From contig CAKTHQ010000025.1 of the NCBI GenBank assembly GCA_934565415.1, forward strand, positions 1 to 30,602: a DNA stretch of 30,602 bases. Direction: 5' to 3'. This DNA is from an uncultured Oscillospiraceae bacterium. GTDB taxonomy: Bacteria; Bacillota; Clostridia; Oscillospirales; Oscillospiraceae. A program made the position numbers and the translations under genes. Under the pieces are notes generated by a model. That model saw only the letters and a program-made list of their open reading frames with translations. It searched no databases and had not been told where the DNA came from. The stretch's first letter is position 1, and each line of letters starts with the position of its first letter. Below are positions 1 to 7,889 of the stretch, in pieces.

Positions 1-195
1 GGGGCCCCCCGCCGGGGGGGGGGGTGGAGGGGACCCGGTTGGTTTTTCCCGGTTCCCCGGATGAATGGGATTTCTTTCTAAGCTTTTCCGTTCAACGAAG
101 GTGGCATAAATTTCTTGACTGGTCCCCTCCACCCCCGGCCTGCGGGCCACCCCCTCCACGCAGGAGGGGGGAAAGGAGTTTTGGAGGCAAGTGCC
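1..195. repeat. GC-rich repeat-bearing non-coding end of the window
   Basis: No gene is seen here. The stretch lies downstream of the prepilin peptidase gene. It opens with GGGGCCCCCC and an 11-G run at 14-24. It contains CCCCGGATGAATGGG at 55-69, whose reverse complement recurs at about 13247-13261. A perfect 8-bp hairpin, CCCCCTCC-ACGCA-GGAGGGGG, lies at 150-170 and recurs near 1625. A smaller hairpin GGCC-TGCG-GGCC lies just before it. The hairpin at 150-170 could help end the pil transcript on the minus strand, but there is no U-run after it. The short reading frames here are low-complexity and look spurious. Confidence 0.6.
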
Positions 196-981
196 TCAAA
201 ACATCCCCAAATACGCGATAATCAGCTGGTCTCCAAAAAGGGCGGTGAAGATTGCCGCCATGGAGATGGCGGGGCCCCAGGGGAAGGGGGTATCGGAATT
301 GCCCTTGGCCGCAATGATTCCAAACAGAATGCCCAGGATGCAGGCGGTGAAGAGGCACAATAGGTTCCCCAAAAGCCCCAGGTACAGGCCCGTAACGAAC
401 AGGAGCTTCAGGTCTCCCCCGCCCATGGCCTCTACCTTTTTGACTTTTTCGTAAATGAGGACAACGGCCAGCAATCCGCCGCCGATGACAAAGCCGCCCA
501 AGGCCGCCTGAATCCAGTCGGCAGCCAGAGCCCGGGTAATCAGTAAGTAGATCACACGAACAGCGGCCCCAACCAGCAGGGCCCCGTCCGGGATGATATA
601 CCCCTCCAAATCCGCAAAGGCACAGCATAAAAGTACGCTGGCAAAAATCAGCCATTGCAGGGCTTGGAGCGAAATATCATATTTTAAAAGAAGTGCCACA
701 TACACAGCCCCTGTGGCAATTTCCGCACAGAGATGGCGACGGCTTAGCTTGGCGCCGCAGTACCGGCACTTGCCGCGGGATAACAGGAAGCTCACTACCG
801 GTACCAGGTCCTTTGCCGTCAGCACATGGCCGCAGACATCGCAGTGGGACCGGCCCTTTAATACACTCTCCCCATGGACGATCCGCCAGGCCAGGCAGTT
901 TAAAAAGGAGCCCATACACAGCCCCAGCAGGCCAACCAGGATACAGCTGTATACGGTAATAAAGGGGGTGGTATAGAGCAT
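196..981 (-). CDS. pilD: Prepilin peptidase (type IV pilin leader peptidase, PilD/ComC-like)
   Basis: This 261-residue integral membrane aspartyl protease cuts the positively charged leader from type IV prepilins and, in this family, usually methylates the new N-terminal Phe. Seen in the sequence: two CxxC pairs (CDVC and CRYC, about residues 50-80) of the cytoplasmic zinc-binding loop, a first catalytic Asp region FADLEGYIIPDG, and the second catalytic motif GGGDLK, with several hydrophobic segments. An upstream in-frame ATG at 1044 would add 21 Arg-rich residues. ATG 981 is preferred because an AAGGAAG Shine-Dalgarno sits just before it and the protein then begins with a membrane segment. 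It is the last gene of the pil operon and directly follows its likely substrate, the pilin gene. Confidence 0.93.
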   Translation of the reverse strand: MLYTTPFITVYSCILVGLLGLCMGSFLNCLAWRIVHGESVLKGRSHCDVCGHVLTAKDLVPVVSFLLSRGKCRYCGAKLSRRHLCAEIATGAVYVALLLKYDISLQALQWLIFASVLLCCAFADLEGYIIPDGALLVGAAVRVIYLLITRALAADWIQAALGGFVIGGGLLAVVLIYEKVKKVEAMGGGDLKLLFVTGLYLGLLGNLLCLFTACILGILFGIIAAKGNSDTPFPWGPAISMAAIFTALFGDQLIIAYLGMF

Positions 982-1109
982 TCCGTTTCTTCCTTTCCGT
1001 ATCCCGCAAGGCAGGCGCCGCCAACCCAAACGGTGCCTGCCCAATGTGGGTTGTTTTTCAGGGGTTCACACCCTGCCGGTGCATGCTGCGGCAGGCTGTG
1101 CTGCGTTTG

Positions 1110-1499
1110 TTACTGCTTAACCGAGCAGGTAACGTCGACTTCACCGTTTGCGTTAGTGGTAACGGTGACAGTGACGACATTGCCCTTCTCAACGGTAAGC
1201 TCAGTGCCAAGGTAAGTAGGCCATGTAATGGACTGCCAGCCAGTCTTAGTCTGGGTCATAGCAGGAGTATCTACGCTTGCCGGCTTATCGGCAGTAGCCT
1301 TGTCGGTGCCCTCGCTCAGGTACTTGACCATAGCCTCGGAGTAAGCGTTCCGGATGTTGGCAATATCGGCAGCCTCCCGGGCCTTCTCCAGAGAGTTGTT
1401 AAAGGCAGGAATGGCAATGGCAATCAGAATGGCGATAATGGCCACAACGATCAGCATTTCTACCAGGGTAAAGCCCTTGGAATTCTTCAGTTTCTTCAT
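1110..1499 (-). CDS. Type IV prepilin / pseudopilin with class III signal peptide
   Basis: This 129-residue protein has a textbook prepilin N-terminus. A short Lys-rich leader ending in Gly is followed by FTLVEMLIVVAIIAILIAIA, with Phe at +1 and Glu at +5 of the mature protein, then a hydrophobic helix running into a soluble domain. The mature protein is about 120 residues, short for a major pilin and in the ComGC range. It has one Cys near the C-terminus. The start at 1499 has a strong AGGAGG site; an upstream ATG at 1673 would place 58 non-homologous residues before the leader. It lies between pilC and the prepilin peptidase gene. It could be the major pilin of this pilus or a competence-type pseudopilin, and the sequence does not decide this. 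The 170-nt gap before it may hold an extra promoter, but none was clear. Confidence 0.92.
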   Translation of the reverse strand: MKKLKNSKGFTLVEMLIVVAIIAILIAIAIPAFNNSLEKAREAADIANIRNAYSEAMVKYLSEGTDKATADKPASVDTPAMTQTKTGWQSITWPTYLGTELTVEKGNVVTVTVTTNANGEVDVTCSVKQ

Positions 1500-1599
1500 G
1501 TTTGTGTGTTTCCTCCTTCTATTCTTCATAGAAGATAAATTGGATTTATGTAAGCACCGGGTGGGTTGTTTTCCCGGTGGGTACAACGTAAATATTGTC

Positions 1600-1657
1600 C
1601 TCCTGCAGGAGGGAAAATCCCTTCCCCCCTCCTGCGTGGAGGGGGAAGGGGTTTTGG
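1600..1657. repeat. GC-rich hairpin repeat between pilC and the pilin gene
   Basis: A palindrome CTCCTGCAGGAG at 1600-1611 is followed by the hairpin CCCCCTCC-TGCGT-GGAGGGGG at 1625-1645 and then AAGGGGTTTTGG. The same stem and nearly the same 3' flank occur at 150-184, but there the loop reads ACGCA, the reverse complement of TGCGT. The two copies bracket the pilin and prepilin peptidase genes. It is probably one of the dispersed intergenic palindromes common in such genomes. It may also act as a processing or partial termination signal that sets pilin mRNA levels. Confidence 0.6.
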
Positions 1658-1669
1658 CGGCGCGGGCTA

Positions 1670-2875
1670 TCACATACTCCCGTACATACTGAACATAGGC
1701 AGGTATACGCCGCAGAGCAGTACGACAGTCATAATGGCCAGGCCCACGGTAATGGCGGGCTCCAAAGCGGAGAACAGGCGGTTTGTAATCTGCTCTACCT
1801 CGTTATTATAGTAATCGGACACCACATCCAAAGTCTTTTCCAGGTTGCCGGACTGCTCGCCCACGTTGGACATTTCCACCAGCAGATGGGGGAAGCACTT
1901 TTCCTCCCGCATACTCTCGGCCAGTCCTTTGCCCCGCTCCACATTTTTGCACACCCTGTGGATCGAATTGGAAATCAGGCCGTTGGTAATCACATTGGAG
2001 GTGACCTCCAGGGACTGCAGAATGGGCAGGCCCGCCGCCAGCATGGTAGACATGGTAGAGGCGTATTGCGCCATAGCGGACATGGAATGGAGCCTTTTCA
2101 GGGGGGACTTGCGCAGCGAGAAGGTATCCAGCAGTTCCTTGCCCTTTTCCGTATGCTTCATGCCCACAAAGCCGCCTGCAAGCCCTGCGATAATCAGAAT
2201 CAGCACCGGCCACTGGTGGGTCAGAAAATCGGAAACGGCAATCATAGCCTTGGTAATGCCGGGCAGGTCGGTGCCCAGCTCCTCGAAGGTGGACACGAAT
2301 GTCGGCACAGCCACCACCATGATGATGATAAATACAATAATGGCTACGAAGATAACGATGGCCGGATAGGTCAGGGTGGAAATCACCTTGCCCCGGACCT
2401 TACTCTGCTTATCGTAATAGGTATGGAGCCGGTCGAAACAGATTTCCAGAGTACCGGACTGCTCGCCGCCGCGAACGGTTTCAATAAAGGTCACCGGCAG
2501 GTCCGGCATATTGTTTACAAAGCTCTGGGCCAGAGAGTAGCCGCCGGATACATCCTCAGCTACCTTTAGGAGTTTGGCTTTCAATTCCGGGGTCCGGGCC
2601 TGGTCCGCCACCATTTCCACGCAGCGGACAATGGGCATACCGGAATTGAGGATGATGGCAAACTGGGAGCAGATGATGGCCAGGTCCTGATCCTTGATGC
2701 GGGTGGCCCCGAAGGTGATGTTCAGGTTCTTTTTCTCCCTGACCTCCTCGATATGGGTGATCACGGAGCAGCTCTCCCGCAGCTGGGTTACGGCCTCGTA
2801 TTCGTTATAGGCTTTTACAACACCCTGCACCTTCTCCCCATCCGGGGACAGGCCGCGGTATTTAAATGTTGTCAT
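1670..2875 (-). CDS. pilC: Type IV pilus inner-membrane platform protein (PilC / GspF family)
   Basis: At 401 residues this has the usual length of the family. It carries two tandem T2SSF domains, each a cytoplasmic helical bundle followed by hydrophobic segments. Visible landmarks are the N-terminal start FKYRG, the conserved SGMPI and SGTLE stretches in the first repeat, and AAGLPI and SGNLEK in the second. The family couples cytoplasmic ATPases to the growing pilus at the membrane. The start lies 3 bases after the pilT stop, so translational coupling is likely. The order pilB-pilT-pilC-pilin-peptidase supports the role. Confidence 0.93.
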   Translation of the reverse strand: MTTFKYRGLSPDGEKVQGVVKAYNEYEAVTQLRESCSVITHIEEVREKKNLNITFGATRIKDQDLAIICSQFAIILNSGMPIVRCVEMVADQARTPELKAKLLKVAEDVSGGYSLAQSFVNNMPDLPVTFIETVRGGEQSGTLEICFDRLHTYYDKQSKVRGKVISTLTYPAIVIFVAIIVFIIIMVVAVPTFVSTFEELGTDLPGITKAMIAVSDFLTHQWPVLILIIAGLAGGFVGMKHTEKGKELLDTFSLRKSPLKRLHSMSAMAQYASTMSTMLAAGLPILQSLEVTSNVITNGLISNSIHRVCKNVERGKGLAESMREEKCFPHLLVEMSNVGEQSGNLEKTLDVVSDYYNNEVEQITNRLFSALEPAITVGLAIMTVVLLCGVYLPMFSMYGSM

Positions 2876-2878
2876 AGA

Positions 2879-3931
2879 TTAGTATCTCCCTCTACCAAAC
2901 TGCTCCGGGTCCCGGGCGTAGGAACGGGCTACCTCCTGGGAAACGGTACCGTCCCGCACCATTTTCTGCAGGGCGGCATCCATCAGAATAGAGCCGTTCT
3001 GGGCGTTCATGGCGATAAAAGAATCCATCTGGGGGATCTTCCCCTCCCGGATCAGGTTCTTGATGGCGGAATTCACCACCATGACCTCGCAGGCCGTCGC
3101 CCGGCCCTTGCCGCACTTTTTAGGCAGCAGCTGCTGGGATACCACGGCCCGCAGGGTGGTAGACAGCTGCAGACGGATCTGCTTCTGCTGGCCCTCAGGG
3201 AAGACATTGACCATCCGGTCGATGGCGTCGGCCGCGGAATTGGTATGCAGGGTGGCGAAGACCAGGTGTCCGGTTTCGGCGGCGGTCAGGGCCGTCTCGA
3301 TGGTGTTCAGGTCCCGCATTTCGCCGATGAGGATCACATCCGGGTCCTCCCGGAGAATGGCCCGGAGGCCGTTGGCGTAGCTCTCGGTATCGGTGCCGAT
3401 CTGGCGCTGGTTGATGACGCATTTATCCGGGGTATACACATATTCAATGGGGTCTTCCAGAGTAATAATGTGGGCGGCCCGGGTCCTATTGATCCGGTTC
3501 AGGACGGAAGCCAGGGTAGTAGACTTACCGGAGCCTGTCTCGCCGGTGACCAGCACAATGCCCGTCCGGTAATCCTGGAAGGTATCCACCACCGGGGGCA
3601 GATGCAGCTCCTCCAGCTCCGGAATTCGCTCGGCCAATAGGCGGATGGCGGCAGAGAGATTTCCCTGCTGGCGGTAAAGGTTGATTCTGGTCCGGACGCC
3701 GCAGGAAAAGCTCTTTGCCAAGTCCAGCTCGCCGCAGTCCTCAATTTCATGGAACTGCTTCCCGGCCAGCTCCCGGCCCACGTTTTCGCAGTCCTCAAAG
3801 GTCAAAGGGTAGTCCGTCAGGTCCGTCAGGCGGCCGTCAATCCGCACCCGCACCGGCAGGCCGGCCACAATGTGCACATCGGAACCCCGGTCCTGCTGGG
3901 CCTTGGCAATCCAATCATCCAGTAAACTCAT
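2879..3931 (-). CDS. pilT: Twitching motility / pilus retraction ATPase (PilT family)
   Basis: This 350-residue hexameric secretion ATPase is predicted to drive pilus depolymerisation and retraction. Seen: a Walker A motif GETGSGKST near residues 128-136, an Asp box LEDPIEY, the Walker B region DPDVILIGEMRD, and the His box TGHLVFATLHTNSA. It begins directly with the PilT-like N-terminal PAS-like region and lacks both the MshEN domain and the tetracysteine motif of assembly ATPases, which separates it from pilB upstream. The start at 3931 has a GGAG site close by. The gap to the pilB stop is 11 bases. Confidence 0.93.
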   Translation of the reverse strand: MSLLDDWIAKAQQDRGSDVHIVAGLPVRVRIDGRLTDLTDYPLTFEDCENVGRELAGKQFHEIEDCGELDLAKSFSCGVRTRINLYRQQGNLSAAIRLLAERIPELEELHLPPVVDTFQDYRTGIVLVTGETGSGKSTTLASVLNRINRTRAAHIITLEDPIEYVYTPDKCVINQRQIGTDTESYANGLRAILREDPDVILIGEMRDLNTIETALTAAETGHLVFATLHTNSAADAIDRMVNVFPEGQQKQIRLQLSTTLRAVVSQQLLPKKCGKGRATACEVMVVNSAIKNLIREGKIPQMDSFIAMNAQNGSILMDAALQKMVRDGTVSQEVARSYARDPEQFGRGRY

Positions 3932-3942
3932 GGTTTTTCTCC

Positions 3943-5637
3943 TTAACCGGCGGTGGAATTGATGGCCTTGGCGGCCTCCGCGGCGCTGACTTCTCCGGCC
4001 AGGACCAGGCGGCGGCAGTTTTCCTTCATGGTCACAAAGCCCTCCTGCAATGCCGCCTTCTTCACCTCGTCGGAATCGATCTTGTTGGTTATCATCCGGC
4101 GCAGGTGCGCGTTCAGCGTCAGGATTTCAAACACGGCCTTTCTTCCCCGGGTACCGGTATGGAAGCATTCCTGGCAGCCCTCGCCCTTGTAGAAGGTCAC
4201 GTTTTCATCCTCGGGGATGCCGAACATGACTTTTTCCTCCGCATCGGGCGTATATGCCTTTTTGCAGTGGGGGCAGATCTTTCTTACCAGCCGCTGGGAC
4301 ACCACGCCCCGCAGGGCGCTGGAAATCAGATAGGGCTCCAGGCCGATGTCCTCCAGCCGGTCAATGGTGGAAACGGCATCGTTGGTATGCAGGGTGGAGA
4401 GAACCAAGTGGCCGGTAATGGCCGCCCGGACGGCAATCTGGGCCGTCTCTCCGTCCCGGATTTCGCCGACGGAAATCACATCCGGGTCCTGCCGCAGGAT
4501 GGCACGGAGGCCGGCGGCAAAGGTCATACCGGTTTTCTCGTTGATCTGGCACTGATTGGCCCCGGGGATATCGTACTCTACCGGGTCTTCCAGGGTCATA
4601 ATATTGGTTTCCTCCCGGCAAAGCTCCCGGATCATAGCGCACATGGTAGTAGATTTACCGGAACCGGTGGGGCCTACAATCAGGATGACACCGGAGGAAT
4701 TTTTTAAGAGGTTCTCGTACTTTTCCAGGTCCTGCCCCTCCAGGCCGATGGACTGGCGGGTAATGGCCCCGGCGGATTTATCCAGCAGACGCAGCACCAC
4801 CTTTTCGCCGTGAACCGTGGGCATGGAGTTGATACGCAGGTCAATATCCTTTCCCTTGGCGGAAAACATGGCCCGGCCGTCCTGGGGGATCTTCCGCTCG
4901 GAAATATTCATTCCGCCCATGATTTTCAGGCGGGATACCACAGTGCCCTGCAAATTGGATGGCACTGTAAAAACCTTGCGCAGGGCGCCGTCGATGCGCA
5001 TCCGCACCACCATTTCCCCTTCCTGGGGTTCCAAATGAATATCACTGGCCCGCTCCACAATGGCCCGCTCGATGACGGAATTTACAAAGCGGATGGTAGG
5101 AGCCTCGTTGGCGGCATTATCTACCGTCTGGTTCATCTGGGCGGGAATAATGTCCTGCTGGGTATCCCCGGCCTCCCGCTTCATTTCCTCGATGGCACGG
5201 GCAGCGCCCTCGTTGCCATACAGGGTATTGATGGCCAGCTCCGTTGCCCGCCGGGTGGCAATCATGGGCACCACCTGCTTATGGGAGGCTGCCTTGATTT
5301 CCTCCTGAGCCACAAAGTTCAGGGGGTCTGACATAGCCACATACAGCTCGTCCTTTACAAGCTTTACGGGGACTACGGAATATTTCTTTGCAATGCTCCG
5401 GGGAACAAACTTCGCCAGCTCCAGGGGGATGGATACAGCCGTCAAGTCCACGAAATCCACACCAAGCTGCATTTGCAGAGCCTCAATCAGCTGCTGCTCG
5501 GTAATCATTCCGTTTTCAATCAGCACATCGCCCAGGCGCTCCCGGGTCTGCTTTTGTATGGAAAGCGCTTCTGTCAGCTGACTCTGACTAATGACCCCGG
5601 CGGCAATCAGCAGGTCACCCAAACGCATATACGCCAT
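3943..5637 (-). CDS. pilB: Type IV pilus assembly ATPase (PilB / GspE family)
   Basis: This 564-residue ATPase is predicted to power pilus extension. It has an N-terminal MshEN/T2SSE_N-type domain (the repeated LGDxLI pattern in the first 45 residues, then FVDLTAVSIPLELAKFVP), then the ATPase core with Walker A GPTGSGKST near residue 325 and TGHLVLSTLHTNDA. A zinc-type tetracysteine pair, CPHC and CQEC, lies near 455-490. An in-frame ATG at 5670 exists, but ATG 5637 has a well-placed GGAGG 9 bases upstream and gives the family-like start MAYMRLGDLL. It is the first gene of the pil operon, read from the promoter at 5731-5759. Confidence 0.94.
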   Translation of the reverse strand: MAYMRLGDLLIAAGVISQSQLTEALSIQKQTRERLGDVLIENGMITEQQLIEALQMQLGVDFVDLTAVSIPLELAKFVPRSIAKKYSVVPVKLVKDELYVAMSDPLNFVAQEEIKAASHKQVVPMIATRRATELAINTLYGNEGAARAIEEMKREAGDTQQDIIPAQMNQTVDNAANEAPTIRFVNSVIERAIVERASDIHLEPQEGEMVVRMRIDGALRKVFTVPSNLQGTVVSRLKIMGGMNISERKIPQDGRAMFSAKGKDIDLRINSMPTVHGEKVVLRLLDKSAGAITRQSIGLEGQDLEKYENLLKNSSGVILIVGPTGSGKSTTMCAMIRELCREETNIMTLEDPVEYDIPGANQCQINEKTGMTFAAGLRAILRQDPDVISVGEIRDGETAQIAVRAAITGHLVLSTLHTNDAVSTIDRLEDIGLEPYLISSALRGVVSQRLVRKICPHCKKAYTPDAEEKVMFGIPEDENVTFYKGEGCQECFHTGTRGRKAVFEILTLNAHLRRMITNKIDSDEVKKAALQEGFVTMKENCRRLVLAGEVSAAEAAKAINSTAG

Positions 5638-5730
5638 AAATGCACGCCTCCATTTATTTAAATTATGCAATAACTACCAGGCGAATTTGTATGAAAAGAA
5701 ATAAACCGCCTTTTTAACGCACTTAAATAC

Positions 5731-5759
5731 ATTTTAGCATAGCACAATTCCAATTTCAA
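5731..5759 (-). promoter_or_regulatory. Promoter of the pil operon
   Basis: On the minus strand there is a TTGAAA -35 box (5754-5759), a 17-base spacer ending in TGC (extended -10) and a TAAAAT -10 box (5731-5736). Transcription would start near 5724 and leave an ~85-nt leader before pilB. Confidence 0.75.
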
Positions 5760-5797
5760 CCGTTTTTTACAAAGTTTTACGATTGTTTACCGGTATG

Positions 5798-5876
5798 GTA
5801 GGTAACCAAGGCGTATGCCCAATAGGCATCCGAACCGGTCGGATTTTTCCAAATAGGGATTTGACGGAGTACCTAC
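5798..5876. other. Cloverleaf-like inverted-repeat element between divergent promoters
   Basis: The 7-base arms GTAGGTA (5798-5804) and TACCTAC (5870-5876) are exact reverse complements. They enclose three further perfect 5-bp hairpins: ATGCC/GGCAT (5815-5819/5825-5829), TCCGA/TCGGA (5829-5833/5839-5843) and CAAAT/ATTTG (5850-5854/5859-5863). The element lies upstream of both the pilB and glmS -35 boxes, so neither leader identified here includes it. It could be a small RNA on either strand, a regulator-binding region or a small mobile-repeat remnant. It lacks the conserved bases and 7-base loops of a tRNA. The minus strand also has a short open frame across it, but no start or ribosome binding site was found. 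Confidence 0.45.
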
Positions 5877-5895
5877 GCCCCCTCTATTTTGCTAC

Positions 5896-5924
5896 TTGAT
5901 TTTTAGATAAATATATGCTACAAT
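5896..5924 (+). promoter_or_regulatory. Promoter of glmS
   Basis: The -35 box is TTGATT (5896-5901), followed by a 17-base spacer ending in TGC and a -10 box TACAAT (5919-5924). The start of transcription would be near 5931, giving an ~57-nt leader. Confidence 0.75.
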
Positions 5925-5935
5925 TTGGTCAATTC

Positions 5936-5972
5936 GCGGAGCATGGGTACCTTGTGCGGCTCCGTATTTTTT
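5936..5972 (+). terminator. Possible attenuator hairpin in the glmS leader
   Basis: CGGAGC (5937-5942) pairs with GCTCCG (5959-5964) and is followed by TATTTTTT. It lies between the predicted start of transcription and the AGGAG site of glmS. The stem is only 6 bp with a 16-base loop, so it may be a weak conditional terminator or simply leader structure. Confidence 0.35.
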
Positions 5973-5987
5973 AGGAGATGACGCACT

Positions 5988-7826
5988 ATGTGTGGTATTG
6001 TAGGATTTACCGGCCATCACGCCGCCGCGCCCATTCTTTTGGATGGGCTATCCAAGCTGGAATATCGGGGCTACGACTCCGCAGGCCTGGCCGTACGGGA
6101 CGGCACAAACCCCATACAGATTGTCAAAGCCAAGGGGCGGCTGAAAGCCCTGCGGGAAAAGACGGACAACGGCCTGGCCCTGCCGGGAAGCTGCGGCATT
6201 GGCCACACCCGCTGGGCTACCCACGGGGAGCCCAGCGAATGCAACGCCCATCCCCACTGCTCCGACGATGGGAACGTGGTGGCCGTCCACAACGGCATTA
6301 TCGAAAACTATCAGGAGCTGCGGGATAAGCTGACCCGGAAGGGCTACAGCTTCTATTCCTCCACAGATACGGAAGTAGCCGTAAAGCTCATCGATTACTA
6401 CTATAAAAAATATGCCCACACACCGGTGGACGCCATCAACCATGCCATGGTCCGGATTCGGGGCTCCTATGCCCTGGCGGTGCTGTTCCAGGACTACCCC
6501 GGGGAAATTTACGCCGCCCGGAAGGACAGCCCTATGATCATCGGCGTTACCGGCGGCGAAAGCTATCTGGCCTCCGATGTCCCCGCCATCCTGAAGTACA
6601 CCCGGAACGTGTACTACATCGGCAACATGGAGCTGGCCCGGCTGACCCCGGAAGGCGTCACCTTCTACAACCTGGACGGGGATGAAATCCGGAAGGACCT
6701 GGTGGAAATCAGCTGGAACGCCGAAGCCGCCGAAAAGGCCGGGTTCGAGCACTTTATGATGAAGGAAATCCACGAGCAGCCCAAGGCGGTGAAAGACACC
6801 CTGGCCTCCGCCATTCAGGATGGGGTCATCCGGTACGAGGTATTGGGCCTGACCAAGGAAGAAATGGCAGACCTGAACGCCATTTACATCGTCGGCTGCG
6901 GTTCTGCCTACCATGTAGGCGTCACCGCCCAGTATGTACTGGAGGATCTGGCAAAAATCCCGGTGCGTGTGGAGCTGGCTTCCGAATTCCGGTATCGCAC
7001 GCCTCTTCTGCCGGAAAAGACCTTGGTTATCGTTATCAGTCAGTCCGGCGAAACCGCTGATAGTCTGGCCGCTCTGCGGGAGGCAAAGGAGTATGGCGCA
7101 TCTACCCTTGCCATCGTCAATGTGGTGGGCTCCACCATTGCCAGAGAGGCAGACCATGTGTTTTACACCCTTGCCGGCCCGGAAATCGCCGTGGCCACTA
7201 CCAAAGCTTACTCTACCCAGCTGGTAGCCGCCTATCTTCTGGCCATTGCCTTGGGCCAGGCCCGGGGCAAAATTTCCCAGGAGAAAGCCGCAGAGCTGGT
7301 ATCCGCCCTGGAGGCTCTGCCGGAGCAAATGGAAAAACTGCTGGAAAACAAGGAGCGGATCCAGTGGTTCGCCTCCAAGCAGGTAGCCGCCAAGGACATT
7401 TTCTTCATCGGCCGGGGCATCGACTATGCCATTTCCCTGGAAGGGAGCCTGAAAATGAAGGAGATCAGCTATATCCACTCAGAGGCCTACGCCGCCGGGG
7501 AGCTGAAGCACGGCACCATCAGCCTGATCGAGCCCAATACCCTGGTGGTGGGCATCCTCACCCAGCAGAACCTGTACGAGAAGACCCTGAGTAACCTTCT
7601 GGAATGCAAGAGCCGGGGCGCCTACCTGATGGCCCTGACCTGCAACGGCAACTACAGCATTGAAGACAGCGCCGATTTCGTCATCTACATTCCCAAGACG
7701 GACCCCCACTTCGCCGCCTCCCTGGCCGTTATCCCCCTGCAGCTGCTGGGGTATTATGTATCCGTGGCCAAGGGCCTGGACGTGGATAAGCCCAGGAACC
7801 TGGCAAAGAGCGTAACGGTGGAATAA
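5988..7826 (+). CDS. glmS: Glutamine--fructose-6-phosphate aminotransferase (isomerizing)
   Basis: GlmS makes glucosamine-6-phosphate from fructose-6-phosphate and glutamine, the first step toward UDP-GlcNAc for peptidoglycan. The 612-residue length is typical. After Met removal the mature protein starts with the catalytic Cys (MCGIVGF), followed by LEYRGYDSAGL and the glutamine-site motif HTRWATHG. Two SIS sugar-phosphate domains follow (SQSGETADS, then GRGIDYAISLEGSLKMKEISY), and the C-terminus is the usual SVTVE. The start is fixed by Cys2 even though another ATG lies 10 bases upstream out of frame; AGGAG is 10 bases before the start. It is a single gene, transcribed divergently from the pil operon. 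No glmS ribozyme core was recognised upstream. Confidence 0.97.
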   Translation: MCGIVGFTGHHAAAPILLDGLSKLEYRGYDSAGLAVRDGTNPIQIVKAKGRLKALREKTDNGLALPGSCGIGHTRWATHGEPSECNAHPHCSDDGNVVAVHNGIIENYQELRDKLTRKGYSFYSSTDTEVAVKLIDYYYKKYAHTPVDAINHAMVRIRGSYALAVLFQDYPGEIYAARKDSPMIIGVTGGESYLASDVPAILKYTRNVYYIGNMELARLTPEGVTFYNLDGDEIRKDLVEISWNAEAAEKAGFEHFMMKEIHEQPKAVKDTLASAIQDGVIRYEVLGLTKEEMADLNAIYIVGCGSAYHVGVTAQYVLEDLAKIPVRVELASEFRYRTPLLPEKTLVIVISQSGETADSLAALREAKEYGASTLAIVNVVGSTIAREADHVFYTLAGPEIAVATTKAYSTQLVAAYLLAIALGQARGKISQEKAAELVSALEALPEQMEKLLENKERIQWFASKQVAAKDIFFIGRGIDYAISLEGSLKMKEISYIHSEAYAAGELKHGTISLIEPNTLVVGILTQQNLYEKTLSNLLECKSRGAYLMALTCNGNYSIEDSADFVIYIPKTDPHFAASLAVIPLQLLGYYVSVAKGLDVDKPRNLAKSVTVE

Positions 7827-7832
7827 AAAATA

Positions 7833-7852
7833 TCCCCCTCTTTCGAGGGGGA
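7833..7852 (+). terminator. Hairpin after glmS
   Basis: TCCCCCTC-TTTC-GAGGGGGA is a perfect 8-bp stem with a 4-base loop, beginning 6 bases after the glmS stop. A classical U-run is missing, so termination may be partial. The -35 box of the antisense RNA promoter starts only 2 bases after the stem. Confidence 0.5.
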
Positions 7853-7854
7853 CA

Positions 7855-7883
7855 TTGACTTTTCCCTGAAAAAGGGGTATAGT
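7855..7883 (+). promoter_or_regulatory. Promoter of the antitoxin-like small RNA
   Basis: TTGACT (7855-7860), a 17-base spacer and TATAGT (7878-7883) form one of the best sigmaA-type promoters in the window. No coding sequence follows it on this strand; the next feature is a terminator at 7974. Confidence 0.8.
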
Positions 7884-7889
7884 ATAGAC

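Noticed and set aside
1..24. The G/C homopolymer runs at the left edge as a biological signal
   Set aside because: Runs of this sort at a window or contig end can be assembly artefacts, and nothing else supports a function.
1500..1673. Extended pilin start at 1673
   Set aside because: It would add 58 residues before a perfect class III prepilin leader and run through the GC-rich hairpin repeat. AGGAGG supports the start at 1499.
5798..5876. The cloverleaf-like element as a tRNA gene
   Set aside because: Loops are 4-5 bases, there is no T-loop consensus, no anticodon loop of 7 and no CCA-type end.
5638..5987. A glmS ribozyme upstream of glmS
   Set aside because: The conserved ribozyme core was not found, and the predicted leader is only about 57 bases.
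6048..7478. A 476-codon open frame on the minus strand, opposite glmS
   Set aside because: It is a shadow of glmS, with low-complexity Gly/Val/His-rich translation and no ribosome site support.
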